This document shows, one piece after another, positions 42,159 to 51,480 of a DNA stretch of 64,000 nt. This DNA comes from G963677915 sp963677915 (GTDB taxonomy: Bacteria > Bacillota > Clostridia > Lachnospirales > Vallitaleaceae): positions 62,001 to 126,000 of the forward strand of contig CAXXGE010000008.1 in the NCBI GenBank assembly GCA_963677915.2, read 5' to 3'. The position numbers and the translations under genes were made by a program. Under the pieces are notes generated by a model. That model saw only the letters and a program-made list of their open reading frames with translations. It made no database searches and was not told where the DNA came from. Numbering within the stretch: the stretch's first letter is position 1; each line of letters starts with the position of its first letter.

Positions 42159-43196
42159 ATGAATCCCCTATTTTCAGAACGGCTTCTTATATGGTACGAT
42201 AAAAACGCGAGACAACTGCCGTGGAGAGAGTCGAAAGACGCCTATCGGGTATGGCTGTCCGAAATCATGCTTCAGCAGACCCAGGTGACAACGGTCATCG
42301 ACTACTTCAAACGCTTTGTTGACAGGTATCCTACAGTCGGGGACCTTGCATCGGCTGACGAGGAGGAAGTCTATAAGCTGTGGGAGGGTCTGGGCTACTA
42401 TTCCCGTGCCACAAGACTCATGCAGTGCGCACGCATTGTCAGCAGCCGATATAACGGCAGGTTTCCAGAAGACCTGAAATCGATGCTGGCGCTTCCTGGC
42501 ATTGGGAGCTATACTGCCGGCGCCCTGCTGAGCATCGCCTACGACATGAAAGTGCCTGCAGTGGATGGCAATGTCTTTCGGGTTGTTGCCAGACAGCTGT
42601 GCAACGGTTCGGATATCGGCAAGACCTCAACACGGAAGGAATACGAATCGATTGTGGAAGCCATCATACCGGAAAGGGCCGGAGACTTCACCCAGGCGCT
42701 TATGGAGCTGGGGGCGACGGTCTGTTCACCGGTATCGCCCAAATGCACGGCCTGTCCGGTTTCGGAAGGGTGCCTTGCATACGAAAGACAATCCGTCGAC
42801 AGCTTCCCTGTCAGAACTGCAAGGAAAAAGCAGGTAAGGGAAAGGATGGCTGTCGGCATCATCACATCCAACGACAAGATACTTTTCATCAAGAGGGATA
42901 CCGATGGCCTGCTGGCATCCCAGTGGGGACTGCCGATTGTGGACATCACACGTGAAACCCTTGCAGATTACGCATCAGAAGAACTGGACATAACGCTTTC
43001 AGGGATGACGGCTATTGGTAAAGCCAGGCATGTATTCACCCATAAGATCTGGGAAATGGATGTCTATACGGCTGAAGCATCCTATGAAGCGACACCCGAT
43101 GAACCGGAAACAAGATGGCTGAGCATAGAGGAAGTGGAAGCAATCGCTGTGCCGACCGCCTTCAAGAAAGCATTAACCCTGCATGAGAACAAATGA
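42159..43196 (+). CDS. mutY: A/G-specific adenine glycosylase
   Basis: A 345-residue MutY. The catalytic glutamate is in SEIMLQQTQV, the hairpin and catalytic aspartate in LPGIGSYTAGA and VDGNVFRV, the 4Fe-4S ligands in CSPVSPKCTACPVSEGC, and a C-terminal NUDIX-like domain recognises 8-oxoguanine. It removes adenine mispaired with 8-oxoguanine. It lies 21 bases after nth, forming a base-excision repair pair. Confidence 0.95.
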   Translation: MNPLFSERLLIWYDKNARQLPWRESKDAYRVWLSEIMLQQTQVTTVIDYFKRFVDRYPTVGDLASADEEEVYKLWEGLGYYSRATRLMQCARIVSSRYNGRFPEDLKSMLALPGIGSYTAGALLSIAYDMKVPAVDGNVFRVVARQLCNGSDIGKTSTRKEYESIVEAIIPERAGDFTQALMELGATVCSPVSPKCTACPVSEGCLAYERQSVDSFPVRTARKKQVRERMAVGIITSNDKILFIKRDTDGLLASQWGLPIVDITRETLADYASEELDITLSGMTAIGKARHVFTHKIWEMDVYTAEASYEATPDEPETRWLSIEEVEAIAVPTAFKKALTLHENK

Positions 43197-43211
43197 TAAT
43201 CAGGAGGAATT

Positions 43212-43931
43212 ATGTACAACAACTACATTATTGGATTTTATGATACGCTGGTTGACATCGACACGGATGAATACAAGGACAATCTTTGGTCCGATCTAGC
43301 GGTTTTCCTATCTTATCAAGGGGCGGTCTATACTCCGGACGAACTGAAAAACAGATATGAAAAGATAATTAAGAAGCTCACCGACATGAACAGCAAGAAA
43401 ATCCATCATGATATCGATTTTCAGGACGTCATCTACCTGATCTACAAGGAAAAGGGAATCAAGGCCAAAAACAAGCAGCTGAAGTATACGGCCCAGGTAT
43501 TCAGGATGCTCTCGCTTAACAGCATCAAGCTGTACGAGGGCGCATTGGATTTCCTTGAAGCACTGAAAAGCGCAGGCAAGAACATTTACCTTCTTGCAAA
43601 CGCCCAGCGCTGCTTTCTGATGCCGGAACTGAAGATGCTTGGTATAAAGGACTACTTTACGGACATCAAGGTGTCTTCCGATGAAGGTATGGCCAAGCCG
43701 AATCCCAAACTTTTCACAGAATTGATAGAAAGCAACGACCTGAAAGCGAAAAAAACAGTTGCCATCGGCAGCAGGTACGATATCGATATTCAGGGAGCCA
43801 TCGATGCAGGTATAGATACTCTGCTGTTCAGAATGGACGATTTGGATATCAAGGATAAACAGTTGAAATGCACATACAAAGTAGACGGCATGGCATTTGA
43901 TCAAGCCAAGGAGTTGTTGATAAAATCATGA
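43212..43931 (+). CDS. HAD-fold protein lacking catalytic residues (probable pseudoenzyme)
   Basis: A 239-residue HAD-superfamily protein close to a common Bacillota group whose motif I reads like DxYGTLVDI. Here motif I is GFYDTLVDI, so the nucleophile Asp is Gly8, and motif II is LLANAQ, with Ala129 in place of the usual Ser/Thr. The lysine motif MAKPNPK and the acidic motif IV are kept. Without the nucleophile it should not be a phosphatase. It may instead be a binding or regulatory protein. Its stop overlaps the next gene by four bases (ATGA), which ties it to that membrane protein. Confidence 0.82.
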   Translation: MYNNYIIGFYDTLVDIDTDEYKDNLWSDLAVFLSYQGAVYTPDELKNRYEKIIKKLTDMNSKKIHHDIDFQDVIYLIYKEKGIKAKNKQLKYTAQVFRMLSLNSIKLYEGALDFLEALKSAGKNIYLLANAQRCFLMPELKMLGIKDYFTDIKVSSDEGMAKPNPKLFTELIESNDLKAKKTVAIGSRYDIDIQGAIDAGIDTLLFRMDDLDIKDKQLKCTYKVDGMAFDQAKELLIKS

Positions 43932-45022
43932 AGGAACAAAATCCAAAACAATGCCTGACTGAAGGCGTCAAGGTTGGACTGAAAGCCTTTATCATCAGTT
44001 ACATAATATCCATAACCGTGGCACTTGTCCTTTCTGTGGCAGTGCTTGACGAAATCAATGATTTGGTTCTGGGTGTCTATGGCACATCACATGCCATCAG
44101 TTTCGGGCTTGTCATGAAAACAGCTTCCATGGTCATGCACATCGCAGCCTTCAATACGGTGGGAAGCTTCAAAATCGGTCTGCTGTTTTTCGGAATTATT
44201 CCTTTCGCATCCTTTTATATTGCGGACAGGCAGGACAACAGGGATGAAGGTTTCGACGGCAAGATACTGATCATTTTCGCCGCGGCATCAGCCACCTTCT
44301 CCATTGCGCTGTCGCTGCTGGCTATAGCAAGCAGAGGCGACCTGTTGACAATGCAGCTGGATTACTTCGGTTTTGTGAACATCGTCGTGACTTTTGTCAT
44401 CACCTTCCTGATTCAGGCGACGATCGGCATGAACTACGGCATTTCCCTTATCCCGGGAGGACTGGCTTCAAGGACCATGGTAAGATTGAGCTTCGGTGTC
44501 GCCGCTATTCTGGGCGTATTCGGCTTGGTCGCCTTGTTGAAGGGGCTGGTATCGGACGTGCTGCTGATTGTTGCGGGCGTCGTGCTGCTGATTCCCAACA
44601 TTGCCGTCTATGTGCTGTTCATGATGATGGGCGTGAGTATTCAGATGGACAGTTCGGTACAGAAGCTGATGGCCTATGCAGGTATTGATGTATCGTTCGC
44701 AGCACTGCCGCTGATCGTCCAGATACTGGCGGTGGTTGGCATGATCGCGATATTCGTCTTCGCCTTGATGAGAATCGACAGGGAAAAATACTTCATCAAC
44801 CTGGCGGGATTCAGCATCATCTATCCATCGGTGGCCTTTCTTGCGGCATACTGTACGGGCATCAACCTGGGCCTGATCAAGAATATCATCGACATCAATA
44901 TGGGCATCAGCCTGTTCCAGGCATTCGTAGTTCCCTTTGCGATGATCTGGGTGCTCGGACTGGTGCTTTTCGGGGTCAGAAGGTTGTGGGGCCATCTTGA
45001 CATATTAAATAAAAACGAATAA
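43928..45022 (+). CDS. polytopic membrane protein of unknown function
   Basis: A 364-residue protein with about nine or ten predicted transmembrane segments spread over its whole length. It has no soluble domain or motif I can assign. It overlaps the HAD-like gene by four bases and is 46 bases ahead of proS, so the three are probably co-transcribed. Translational coupling to the HAD-like protein suggests the two act together. Confidence 0.75.
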   Translation: MKEQNPKQCLTEGVKVGLKAFIISYIISITVALVLSVAVLDEINDLVLGVYGTSHAISFGLVMKTASMVMHIAAFNTVGSFKIGLLFFGIIPFASFYIADRQDNRDEGFDGKILIIFAAASATFSIALSLLAIASRGDLLTMQLDYFGFVNIVVTFVITFLIQATIGMNYGISLIPGGLASRTMVRLSFGVAAILGVFGLVALLKGLVSDVLLIVAGVVLLIPNIAVYVLFMMMGVSIQMDSSVQKLMAYAGIDVSFAALPLIVQILAVVGMIAIFVFALMRIDREKYFINLAGFSIIYPSVAFLAAYCTGINLGLIKNIIDINMGISLFQAFVVPFAMIWVLGLVLFGVRRLWGHLDILNKNE

Positions 45023-45068
45023 ACTACAAGACATTGATAAAGATAAAATTATTGCAAGGAGCGACTCA

Positions 45069-46505
45069 ATGGCTAAGAATAAGAAAATGGTAAGTGAAAT
45101 AACGGCGATGGACGTGGATTTTGCCCAGTGGTACACCGATGTAGTCAAGAAAGCGGAGCTGATCGACTACTCGAGCGTGCGCGGCTGCATGATCCTTAAA
45201 CCCTATGGCTATGCCATCTGGGAACTGATACAAAAGGAACTGGACCAGCGGTTCAAGGAAACAGGACACAAAAATGTATATATGCCGATGTTCATACCCG
45301 AGAGCCTGCTCCAAAAGGAAAAAGACCATGTGGAAGGGTTTGCGCCTGAAGTTGCCTGGGTAACCCATGGCGGTACGGAGAAGCTGGCGGAGCGCCTCTG
45401 TGTCAGACCGACTTCCGAGACGCTTTTTTGTGAATACTATGCCAACAACATCCAATCCTATAGAGAACTGCCCCAGCTGCTGAACCAGTGGTGTTCGGTG
45501 GTGAGATGGGAAAAGACAACGAGACCTTTCCTCCGTTCGCTGGAATTCCTGTGGCAGGAGGGACATACTGCCCATGCGACTGCTGAAGAGGCACAGGAAG
45601 AAACACTGAAAATGCTGGATGTCTACAGCGAGTTTGCAGAGAATGTACTTGCTATACCGATGGTCAAGGGACGAAAGACAGAAAAAGAGAAGTTCGCAGG
45701 TGCTCAGGCGACCTATACCATCGAGAGCCTGATGCATGACGGAAAAGCCCTGCAGTCGGGAACGACCCACAACTTCAGCGACGGCTTTGCCAAAGCTTTC
45801 GGTATCCAGTACACCGACAGGGAGAACAAGCTGCAATACGTCCACCAGACTTCGTGGGGGATGACAACGAGGCTGATCGGTGCCGTCATCATGGTTCACG
45901 GAGACGATTCGGGCCTTGTACTGCCGCCATCCATTGCGCCGACCCAGGTGATGGTTATTCCTATCATGCAGAAGAAAGAGGGCGTGCTTGAGAAGGCCGG
46001 AGAAATCCAGAACCGTCTTTCTGCGATTGCAAGGACTTCACTGGATGATTCGGACAAGAGCCCGGGCTGGAAGTTCGCCGAGCATGAAATGAAGGGTGTT
46101 CCCGTTCGTGTCGAGCTGGGACCCAAGGATATAGAAAAGAACCAGGCGGTGCTTGTGCGCAGGGATACGGGTGAGAAGACCTTTGTCAGCCTTGATGACA
46201 TCGAGCAGGCGGTTGCAGGGCTTCTTGAGAGCATGCAGAAGGGTATGCTCGAGAAGGCAGAGGCACACCGTGACTCCCATACATATGTAGCCACAGATAT
46301 GGAACAGTTCGAGAAGACAGTCGATGAGACACCAGGTTTCATTAAAGCCATGTGGTGCGGCGATCAGGCGTGTGAAGACACAATCAAGGAAAAGACGTCC
46401 GCAACTTCAAGGTGCATGCCGTTTGAACAGGAAGAATTGTCGGAAGTGTGCGTATGCTGCGGCAGACCTGCCAAGACAATGGTGTACTGGGGAAAAGCAT
46501 ACTAA
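45069..46505 (+). CDS. proS: prolyl-tRNA synthetase, type 3 (archaeal/eukaryotic-like)
   Basis: A 478-residue class II synthetase. Motif 2 is in VRWEKTTRPFLRSLEFLWQEGHTAH and motif 3 in GMTTRLIGAVIMVHGD, followed by an anticodon-binding domain and a C-terminal zinc-binding region (CGDQACEDTIKEK, with CVCCGRPA near the end). The length and lack of the YbaK-like editing insertion mark it as the archaeal-type ProRS found in some Bacillota. CAAGGAG precedes the start. No T-box leader is seen. Confidence 0.95.
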   Translation: MAKNKKMVSEITAMDVDFAQWYTDVVKKAELIDYSSVRGCMILKPYGYAIWELIQKELDQRFKETGHKNVYMPMFIPESLLQKEKDHVEGFAPEVAWVTHGGTEKLAERLCVRPTSETLFCEYYANNIQSYRELPQLLNQWCSVVRWEKTTRPFLRSLEFLWQEGHTAHATAEEAQEETLKMLDVYSEFAENVLAIPMVKGRKTEKEKFAGAQATYTIESLMHDGKALQSGTTHNFSDGFAKAFGIQYTDRENKLQYVHQTSWGMTTRLIGAVIMVHGDDSGLVLPPSIAPTQVMVIPIMQKKEGVLEKAGEIQNRLSAIARTSLDDSDKSPGWKFAEHEMKGVPVRVELGPKDIEKNQAVLVRRDTGEKTFVSLDDIEQAVAGLLESMQKGMLEKAEAHRDSHTYVATDMEQFEKTVDETPGFIKAMWCGDQACEDTIKEKTSATSRCMPFEQEELSEVCVCCGRPAKTMVYWGKAY

Positions 46506-46578
46506 AGCCTCCGTTAATATTATAACAAAGGAAAGTTTATACATTTGTAATATTTTGGACACTGGTCTGTCACAAGTT

Positions 46579-46640
46579 GAGGGTATTATGTTCTTGTAGT
46601 CCCCAAGGAATAACTTTTATTCATTTCATAATACTCCCTC
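46579..46640 (+). other. long bulged hairpin downstream of proS
   Basis: GAGGGTATTATG (46579-46590) can pair with CATAATACTCCCTC (46627-46640), leaving a two-base bulge and a 36-base loop. It lies between proS and its terminator and may stabilise the 3' end. The role is unknown. Confidence 0.4.
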
Positions 46641-46651
46641 TTATTTAGATA

Positions 46652-46681
46652 AAGAACTCAGCAATGAGTTCTTTTTTTTTG
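46652..46681 (+). terminator. intrinsic terminator after proS
   Basis: AAGAACTCA / TGAGTTCTT (46652-46660, 46665-46673) closed by a GCAA tetraloop and followed by a run of T. Confidence 0.88.
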
Positions 46682-46750
46682 CTGTCAGCCAGCGATTTTA
46701 TTGTATAATGGAATGATACAGTACACTAGATACGGGGAGGGCTGTAATTT

Positions 46751-47524
46751 ATGATTGAAGTCAAGGATTTTACAAAGGTCTACAACCTTAACAAAAAGCA
46801 GATGAAACAGATGAACGAGACATCCAAGAAGAAGGTGGCAGTCTCCGGCATCAGTTTTTCTGCGGAGGAAGGCAAGATCTTCGGGCTTCTCGGCCCCAAC
46901 GGCGCCGGAAAGACAACGACGCTGCGGACGATGGTGACTTTGCTCAATCCTACATCCGGCAGTATCAGCGTGCAGGGTTACGATACTGTCAGGGATGCCA
47001 ACGAAGTGAGAAAGCGGATTGGTTTTCTTACCAATGACCTGAAACTGGATCCCCATTTCACGGCGGACTATACGATTACCTATTTCGGCAGGCTGCATGG
47101 CATGAACGAGGATAGGATAGCCGAACGCAAGAAAACGCTTTTTGATTACTTCGAAATCGGCGGGTTTGCAGACAAGAAAGTAAGCGAGCTGTCTACTGGC
47201 ATGATGCAGAAGCTTTCGATTGCTGTCAGCCTCATACATGATCCGGAAGTTGTCGTTTTCGACGAACCCACCAACGGCCTTGACATCATTACCGCCAAAT
47301 CCGTCACGGACTACCTGCTGGCACTGAAGGACAGCGGCAAGCTGATCGTGATTTCCACACACATCATGAGCGTAGCAGAAAAGCTGTGTGACAGGCTGGC
47401 CATTATCTTTGACGGGAAAATCGCTATTGAAGGCAACCTCAGGGAAATACTGGATGAACTGTCCTGCAGTGAACTCGAGGAAGCATTCTTCAAGCTGCAC
47501 AGGATTATAGCACAGGGGGAATAG
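46751..47524 (+). CDS. ABC transporter ATP-binding protein (NatA-like)
   Basis: A 257-residue ATPase: Walker A GPNGAGKTT, signature LSTGMMQK in place of LSGGQ, Walker B VVVFDEPTNGLD and H-loop STHIM. Its pairing with a large ABC-2 permease that directly follows matches the NatAB sodium-export type. The ribosome site GGGGAGGG precedes the start. A weak TATAAT promoter is at 46704-46709. The transported species is inferred from the type only. Confidence 0.9.
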   Translation: MIEVKDFTKVYNLNKKQMKQMNETSKKKVAVSGISFSAEEGKIFGLLGPNGAGKTTTLRTMVTLLNPTSGSISVQGYDTVRDANEVRKRIGFLTNDLKLDPHFTADYTITYFGRLHGMNEDRIAERKKTLFDYFEIGGFADKKVSELSTGMMQKLSIAVSLIHDPEVVVFDEPTNGLDIITAKSVTDYLLALKDSGKLIVISTHIMSVAEKLCDRLAIIFDGKIAIEGNLREILDELSCSELEEAFFKLHRIIAQGE

Positions 47525-47526
47525 CG

Positions 47527-48741
47527 ATGCTGAAAGTCATTATTCAGAAAGAACTGAAACGTGTGTTTACCGACAGAAGGCTTGTGTTTTCGGCCTTTTT
47601 GCTGCCGGCACTGAGCATATTCATCATGTATTCGCTGATCGGGAAGATGGCCTCGTCTTTCGAGTCCGACATCGTGAGCCATACAAGCAGCGTCCTGATG
47701 TTGCATACACCTGCATCCTTTACAGAGTACCTTGAGTCGAATGGAGAGGATGTCAGGATAGATATCATTACAGAGAACATGAGCGAGGAAGAGGGAAAAG
47801 AAGACCTGAAAACGGGAGACCTGGACCTGATACTCGCATTCGACCCGGATTTTGATTCGAAGGTTCAGGATTATCTGTCCCAGGACAGCCTTCCTGAGAT
47901 CAAAACCTATTACAACCCTTCAGAGGAATATTCGACCCAGGCTAGAAACAGCATCGTGTACGGACTGCTTGGAGGCTATCAGGAAGCGCTTCTGACAGAA
48001 CGGTTCGGCAATATCGATACGGCCAAGGCATTCGGTATCGATACGACCAACAAGGATGCCGTTGTCATGGACGATTCCAGGGCCATCGCGAACGGTCTGT
48101 CGATGATCATGCCGCTGCTTCTGGCCATACTGCTTTTCGCAGGCGCGATGGGAATCGGCATGGATACGATTGCCGGGGAAAAGGAAAGGGGCACGATGGC
48201 GACGCTTCTGCTGACGCCTGTACCAAGGAGAACCCTTGCCCTGGGGAAAACCATCAGTCTCGGTATCATAGCGCTTATCAGTGCCATGATCACGTTCACA
48301 GCGGTGGCGGCATCCCTTCCCAACATGGGACAGCTGGTGGAGAATGGCTCCTCCGGCCTTTCGGGACTCGCCTTCACGCCGCTGCAATACATCCAGCTGA
48401 TTGTCATCATGGTGACGCTGGCCGGCATCTATGTAGGGGTGATCTGTCTGCTCTCCGTCATGGCAAGGAGTGTGAAGGAAGCCGGCACCTATATTGGGCC
48501 GATCTACATGATTGTCATGATTTCATCCATTACATCCATGTTCAGGAGCGGCGACATCGCGATGGTTTATTTCGCCATCCCGGTGTACAGCAGTATCATT
48601 TCAATCAAGAAACTGTTATTATATGAGTTGACATTGAGGCAGTTCGTGCTTTCGACAGCGGTATCCTGCATGGTTATTGCCGTGCTGGTTCTGTTGATTA
48701 CAAGAGCCTTCAACAGCGAGAAGACAATGTTCAATACCTGA
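47527..48741 (+). CDS. ABC-2 type permease (NatB-like)
   Basis: A 404-residue permease with an N-terminal helix, an extracytoplasmic domain of about 150 residues and six C-terminal helices. The segment GMDTIAGEKERGTMATLLLTPVPR is the characteristic cytoplasmic loop of NatB/ABC-2 exporters that contacts the ATPase. It starts two bases after the ATPase gene. Confidence 0.9.
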   Translation: MLKVIIQKELKRVFTDRRLVFSAFLLPALSIFIMYSLIGKMASSFESDIVSHTSSVLMLHTPASFTEYLESNGEDVRIDIITENMSEEEGKEDLKTGDLDLILAFDPDFDSKVQDYLSQDSLPEIKTYYNPSEEYSTQARNSIVYGLLGGYQEALLTERFGNIDTAKAFGIDTTNKDAVVMDDSRAIANGLSMIMPLLLAILLFAGAMGIGMDTIAGEKERGTMATLLLTPVPRRTLALGKTISLGIIALISAMITFTAVAASLPNMGQLVENGSSGLSGLAFTPLQYIQLIVIMVTLAGIYVGVICLLSVMARSVKEAGTYIGPIYMIVMISSITSMFRSGDIAMVYFAIPVYSSIISIKKLLLYELTLRQFVLSTAVSCMVIAVLVLLITRAFNSEKTMFNT

Positions 48742-48772
48742 CAGACAAATAAAACGACCTAGGTGTGATACA

Positions 48773-50116
48773 ATGAGAAAAATCGAGTTGCCGGAAACTG
48801 TGGCAATGATTTTGGATAAACTTGAAAACGCGGGATATGAGTCTTATATCGTCGGAGGCTGTGTTCGTGATGCCCTCCTTGACATCATGCCTTACGACTG
48901 GGATATTACGACGTCTGCCCAACCTGAAGAGGTCAAGGCCCTGTTCGAGCGAACGATCGACACCGGCCTCCAGCATGGAACAGTCACGATCATGATTGAC
49001 CGTATGGGCTATGAAGTGACGACCTATCGCATAGAAGGCCAGTACGAGAAAAACAGGAAGCCTAAAGAAGTCACCTTCACCCGGTCTTTGAAAGAGGACC
49101 TTAAAAGACGGGACTTTACAATCAATGCGATGGCATACAACTACCAGGAAGGCCTTATCGATATCTACAATGGCCTGAAAGACCTGGAAGCGGGCCTGAT
49201 CCGCTGTGTGGGAGATCCAATGGAACGCTTTGAGGAGGATGCCCTGCGCATGCTTAGAGCCGTCCGTTTTGCCGCCCGTTTCAAATACGGCATCGATGCA
49301 GAGACGGTAGAGGCCATCAAGAAACTCGCCTATCTGATCAACAATATCAGCGCGGAGAGAATACATATGGAGCTGACCAAGATACTGTGTTCAGACCATC
49401 CGGAGTATATGGAATCACTTGTCAACTTCGGACTGATGGAACATATCATACCGGAGTTCATGCCCTGCGTCGGCATGCCGCAGAACAACCCCTACCACTG
49501 CTACACGGTCGATCATCATACCTACCAGTCCACACGGGCAATCGAGCCGACGGAAATTCTTCGATGGACCATGTTTCTCCATGATATTGGAAAAGGCTAC
49601 CATCATACCGTGGGGGACGACGGTTACGACCATTTCTACGGACACGGCAAGACGAGCGTCAAGCTGGCCAAGAAAATACTGAAAAGGCTGAAGTTCGACA
49701 ACAGGAGCAGGCATCAGGTCGCCAAGCTGATCGAGTGGCACGACTACCGTATCGAAGAATCGGTGCTGTCGGTCAGGCGCGCGCTTCACAAAATCAGCAA
49801 GGAGATGTTTGAATCCTACATTGCTGTTCAAAGGGCGGATGTCTACAGCCAGCATCCAGACAAGTGCGACAGGCGGATCAACATCCTGGACAACCTGATG
49901 TCCATCTACAGGCATGTCATCCATGAGGACCACTGCATCACCTTGCGGCAGCTGGCCATCAAGGGGAACGATCTGCATGAACTGGGAATCCCGGGAGGGG
50001 CCGTTATGGGCCAGCTTCTGAACCAGTTGCTGGAAATCGTTTTGGATGAACCGAAGCTGAATGACAAGGATGTGCTGAAAGTCATGGCGATGGAGCTTTA
50101 CCAGAAGATAAGGTAG
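48773..50116 (+). CDS. cca: CCA-adding enzyme / poly(A) polymerase family nucleotidyltransferase
   Basis: A 447-residue class II nucleotidyltransferase. The head domain has GGCVRDALL and the metal-binding DWDITTS, and the nucleotide-recognition segment includes RDFTINAMAYN and the RRNR-like RFEEDALRMLRAVRFAARF. A C-terminal HD domain (LHDIGKGYHHT) is present. It builds or repairs the 3' CCA of tRNAs. This fits the five tRNA genes in the window, none of which encodes CCA. Some relatives add only A or C; that split cannot be settled from sequence alone. Confidence 0.9.
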   Translation: MRKIELPETVAMILDKLENAGYESYIVGGCVRDALLDIMPYDWDITTSAQPEEVKALFERTIDTGLQHGTVTIMIDRMGYEVTTYRIEGQYEKNRKPKEVTFTRSLKEDLKRRDFTINAMAYNYQEGLIDIYNGLKDLEAGLIRCVGDPMERFEEDALRMLRAVRFAARFKYGIDAETVEAIKKLAYLINNISAERIHMELTKILCSDHPEYMESLVNFGLMEHIIPEFMPCVGMPQNNPYHCYTVDHHTYQSTRAIEPTEILRWTMFLHDIGKGYHHTVGDDGYDHFYGHGKTSVKLAKKILKRLKFDNRSRHQVAKLIEWHDYRIEESVLSVRRALHKISKEMFESYIAVQRADVYSQHPDKCDRRINILDNLMSIYRHVIHEDHCITLRQLAIKGNDLHELGIPGGAVMGQLLNQLLEIVLDEPKLNDKDVLKVMAMELYQKIR

Positions 50117-50126
50117 CATGATGCAA

Positions 50127-50155
50127 TTGCATTCGTTTGGAAATGTGGTTATAAT
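50127..50155 (+). promoter_or_regulatory. promoter of the PEGA lipoprotein gene
   Basis: TTGCAT (50127-50132), 17-base spacer, TATAAT (50150-50155), 65 bases upstream of the start at 50220. Confidence 0.65.
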
Positions 50156-50219
50156 GATACTCTAGATAAACAGGTAAACTTAACAGGCAAATCTGAAACA
50201 GAAAGGTTACACAGGTGTT

Positions 50220-51479
50220 ATGAAACGAGCGATACATATCGGCATACTGGCCGTACTGGCGGTCCTGATCGTGGCAGCTGCGACAGCATGCTCAAGCAGG
50301 AACGGGGATCCGGCCATAAATGAAACCGGCAACACGACCGATGCGACAACGGAGCAGGCGGTTGAAGCAGAAAAGAACTATGTAAGGGCGATGGCTGTCA
50401 TCAAGAGCACCGGCAGCAGCGGCTCAGAGGTAGAAGCCTACGATATTGAAATCGGCATGGCTTTCACCCTTAAAGTTGATGACAGCGTCATCGTCAAGGA
50501 CGCCTACGGCAACACGCTGCCGTCCTCCGGGCTCCAGATGGGTGATATGATTGAGACCAAGTATGATACCCACAGCATGATACCGGAGTACATCAGAATC
50601 ACTGCCGTCGCCTGGGAACGAAGCGATGCCGCCAATATGCTGATCAACCAGGAAAGCAAGACGATTGTCATCGGGAGCGACAGGTATATCTATAACGATG
50701 AGCTCGTTGTTGCATACAATGACATGCCCTATGACATAGGCCAGCTGAACGCTTCTGATGAAGTGTTCATAAGAGGCTACAAGGATACGGTATGGTCCAT
50801 CGTCGTCAAACAGGGACATGGCATGCTGACACTGACCAACCACCGTCCTTTTGTCGGGGGCGTCATGACGGTCGACAATATCGATACCTATAAGGTGGAA
50901 AGCAGCATATCCGTACCGATTGTTGCGGGAAACCACAGCATCACGATAGAAAAAGAGGGTATTACTACCTATACCGCTGAAGTGACCATCGATGAAAGCG
51001 GGGAAACGATACTTGATTTGGGTGACGTTCAGGTCAAGATAGGCATGGTCGACTTTGTCTTCATGCAGGAGGGTGTCAGACTCTTTATCGACGGGGTGGC
51101 ATTCGATACGTCAGAAGATATCACGCTGGATTTCGGAACCTATTCAATAAGGGCCGAGAAAGAGAATTTTGCAACCTTTACGGATGAACTTACAGTGAAC
51201 CAGGCTTATATGCAGTACAAGATCGACCTCGACCAGGATCCCATCTATCTGCACGTGGATACACCGGAAGAATGTGAACTTTATATAGACGGCAGCTATG
51301 TTGGCATTATACCGGCGATTACACCGATCGATCCCGGGGAGCATGTCATCACCATCAGAAAAGAAGGTTTTTATCTCAAGAACCACAGGGTGATTGTGGA
51401 TGACTCCGGCAAAGACATCTACTATGCATTTCCTGAATTGGTACCAATGCCACAAACCGACACACAAGGAGGAGTATAA
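50220..51479 (+). CDS. PEGA-domain surface lipoprotein
   Basis: A 419-residue exported protein. The signal peptide ends in the lipobox-like ATAC (about Cys21), followed by a Thr/Glu/Asn-rich linker. The C-terminal half carries PEGA-type beta repeats (for example VDTPEECELYIDGSYVGIIPA and a degenerate earlier repeat at about residues 220-320). Such domains usually sit on the outer cell surface and bind glycans or peptides. It is directly followed by phosphoglucomutase, with one base between stop and start. Confidence 0.85.
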   Translation: MKRAIHIGILAVLAVLIVAAATACSSRNGDPAINETGNTTDATTEQAVEAEKNYVRAMAVIKSTGSSGSEVEAYDIEIGMAFTLKVDDSVIVKDAYGNTLPSSGLQMGDMIETKYDTHSMIPEYIRITAVAWERSDAANMLINQESKTIVIGSDRYIYNDELVVAYNDMPYDIGQLNASDEVFIRGYKDTVWSIVVKQGHGMLTLTNHRPFVGGVMTVDNIDTYKVESSISVPIVAGNHSITIEKEGITTYTAEVTIDESGETILDLGDVQVKIGMVDFVFMQEGVRLFIDGVAFDTSEDITLDFGTYSIRAEKENFATFTDELTVNQAYMQYKIDLDQDPIYLHVDTPEECELYIDGSYVGIIPAITPIDPGEHVITIRKEGFYLKNHRVIVDDSGKDIYYAFPELVPMPQTDTQGGV

Positions 51480-51480
51480 T

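Noticed and set aside
45023..45068. T-box leader before proS
   Set aside because: Only 46 bases separate the upstream gene from proS, too short for a T-box.
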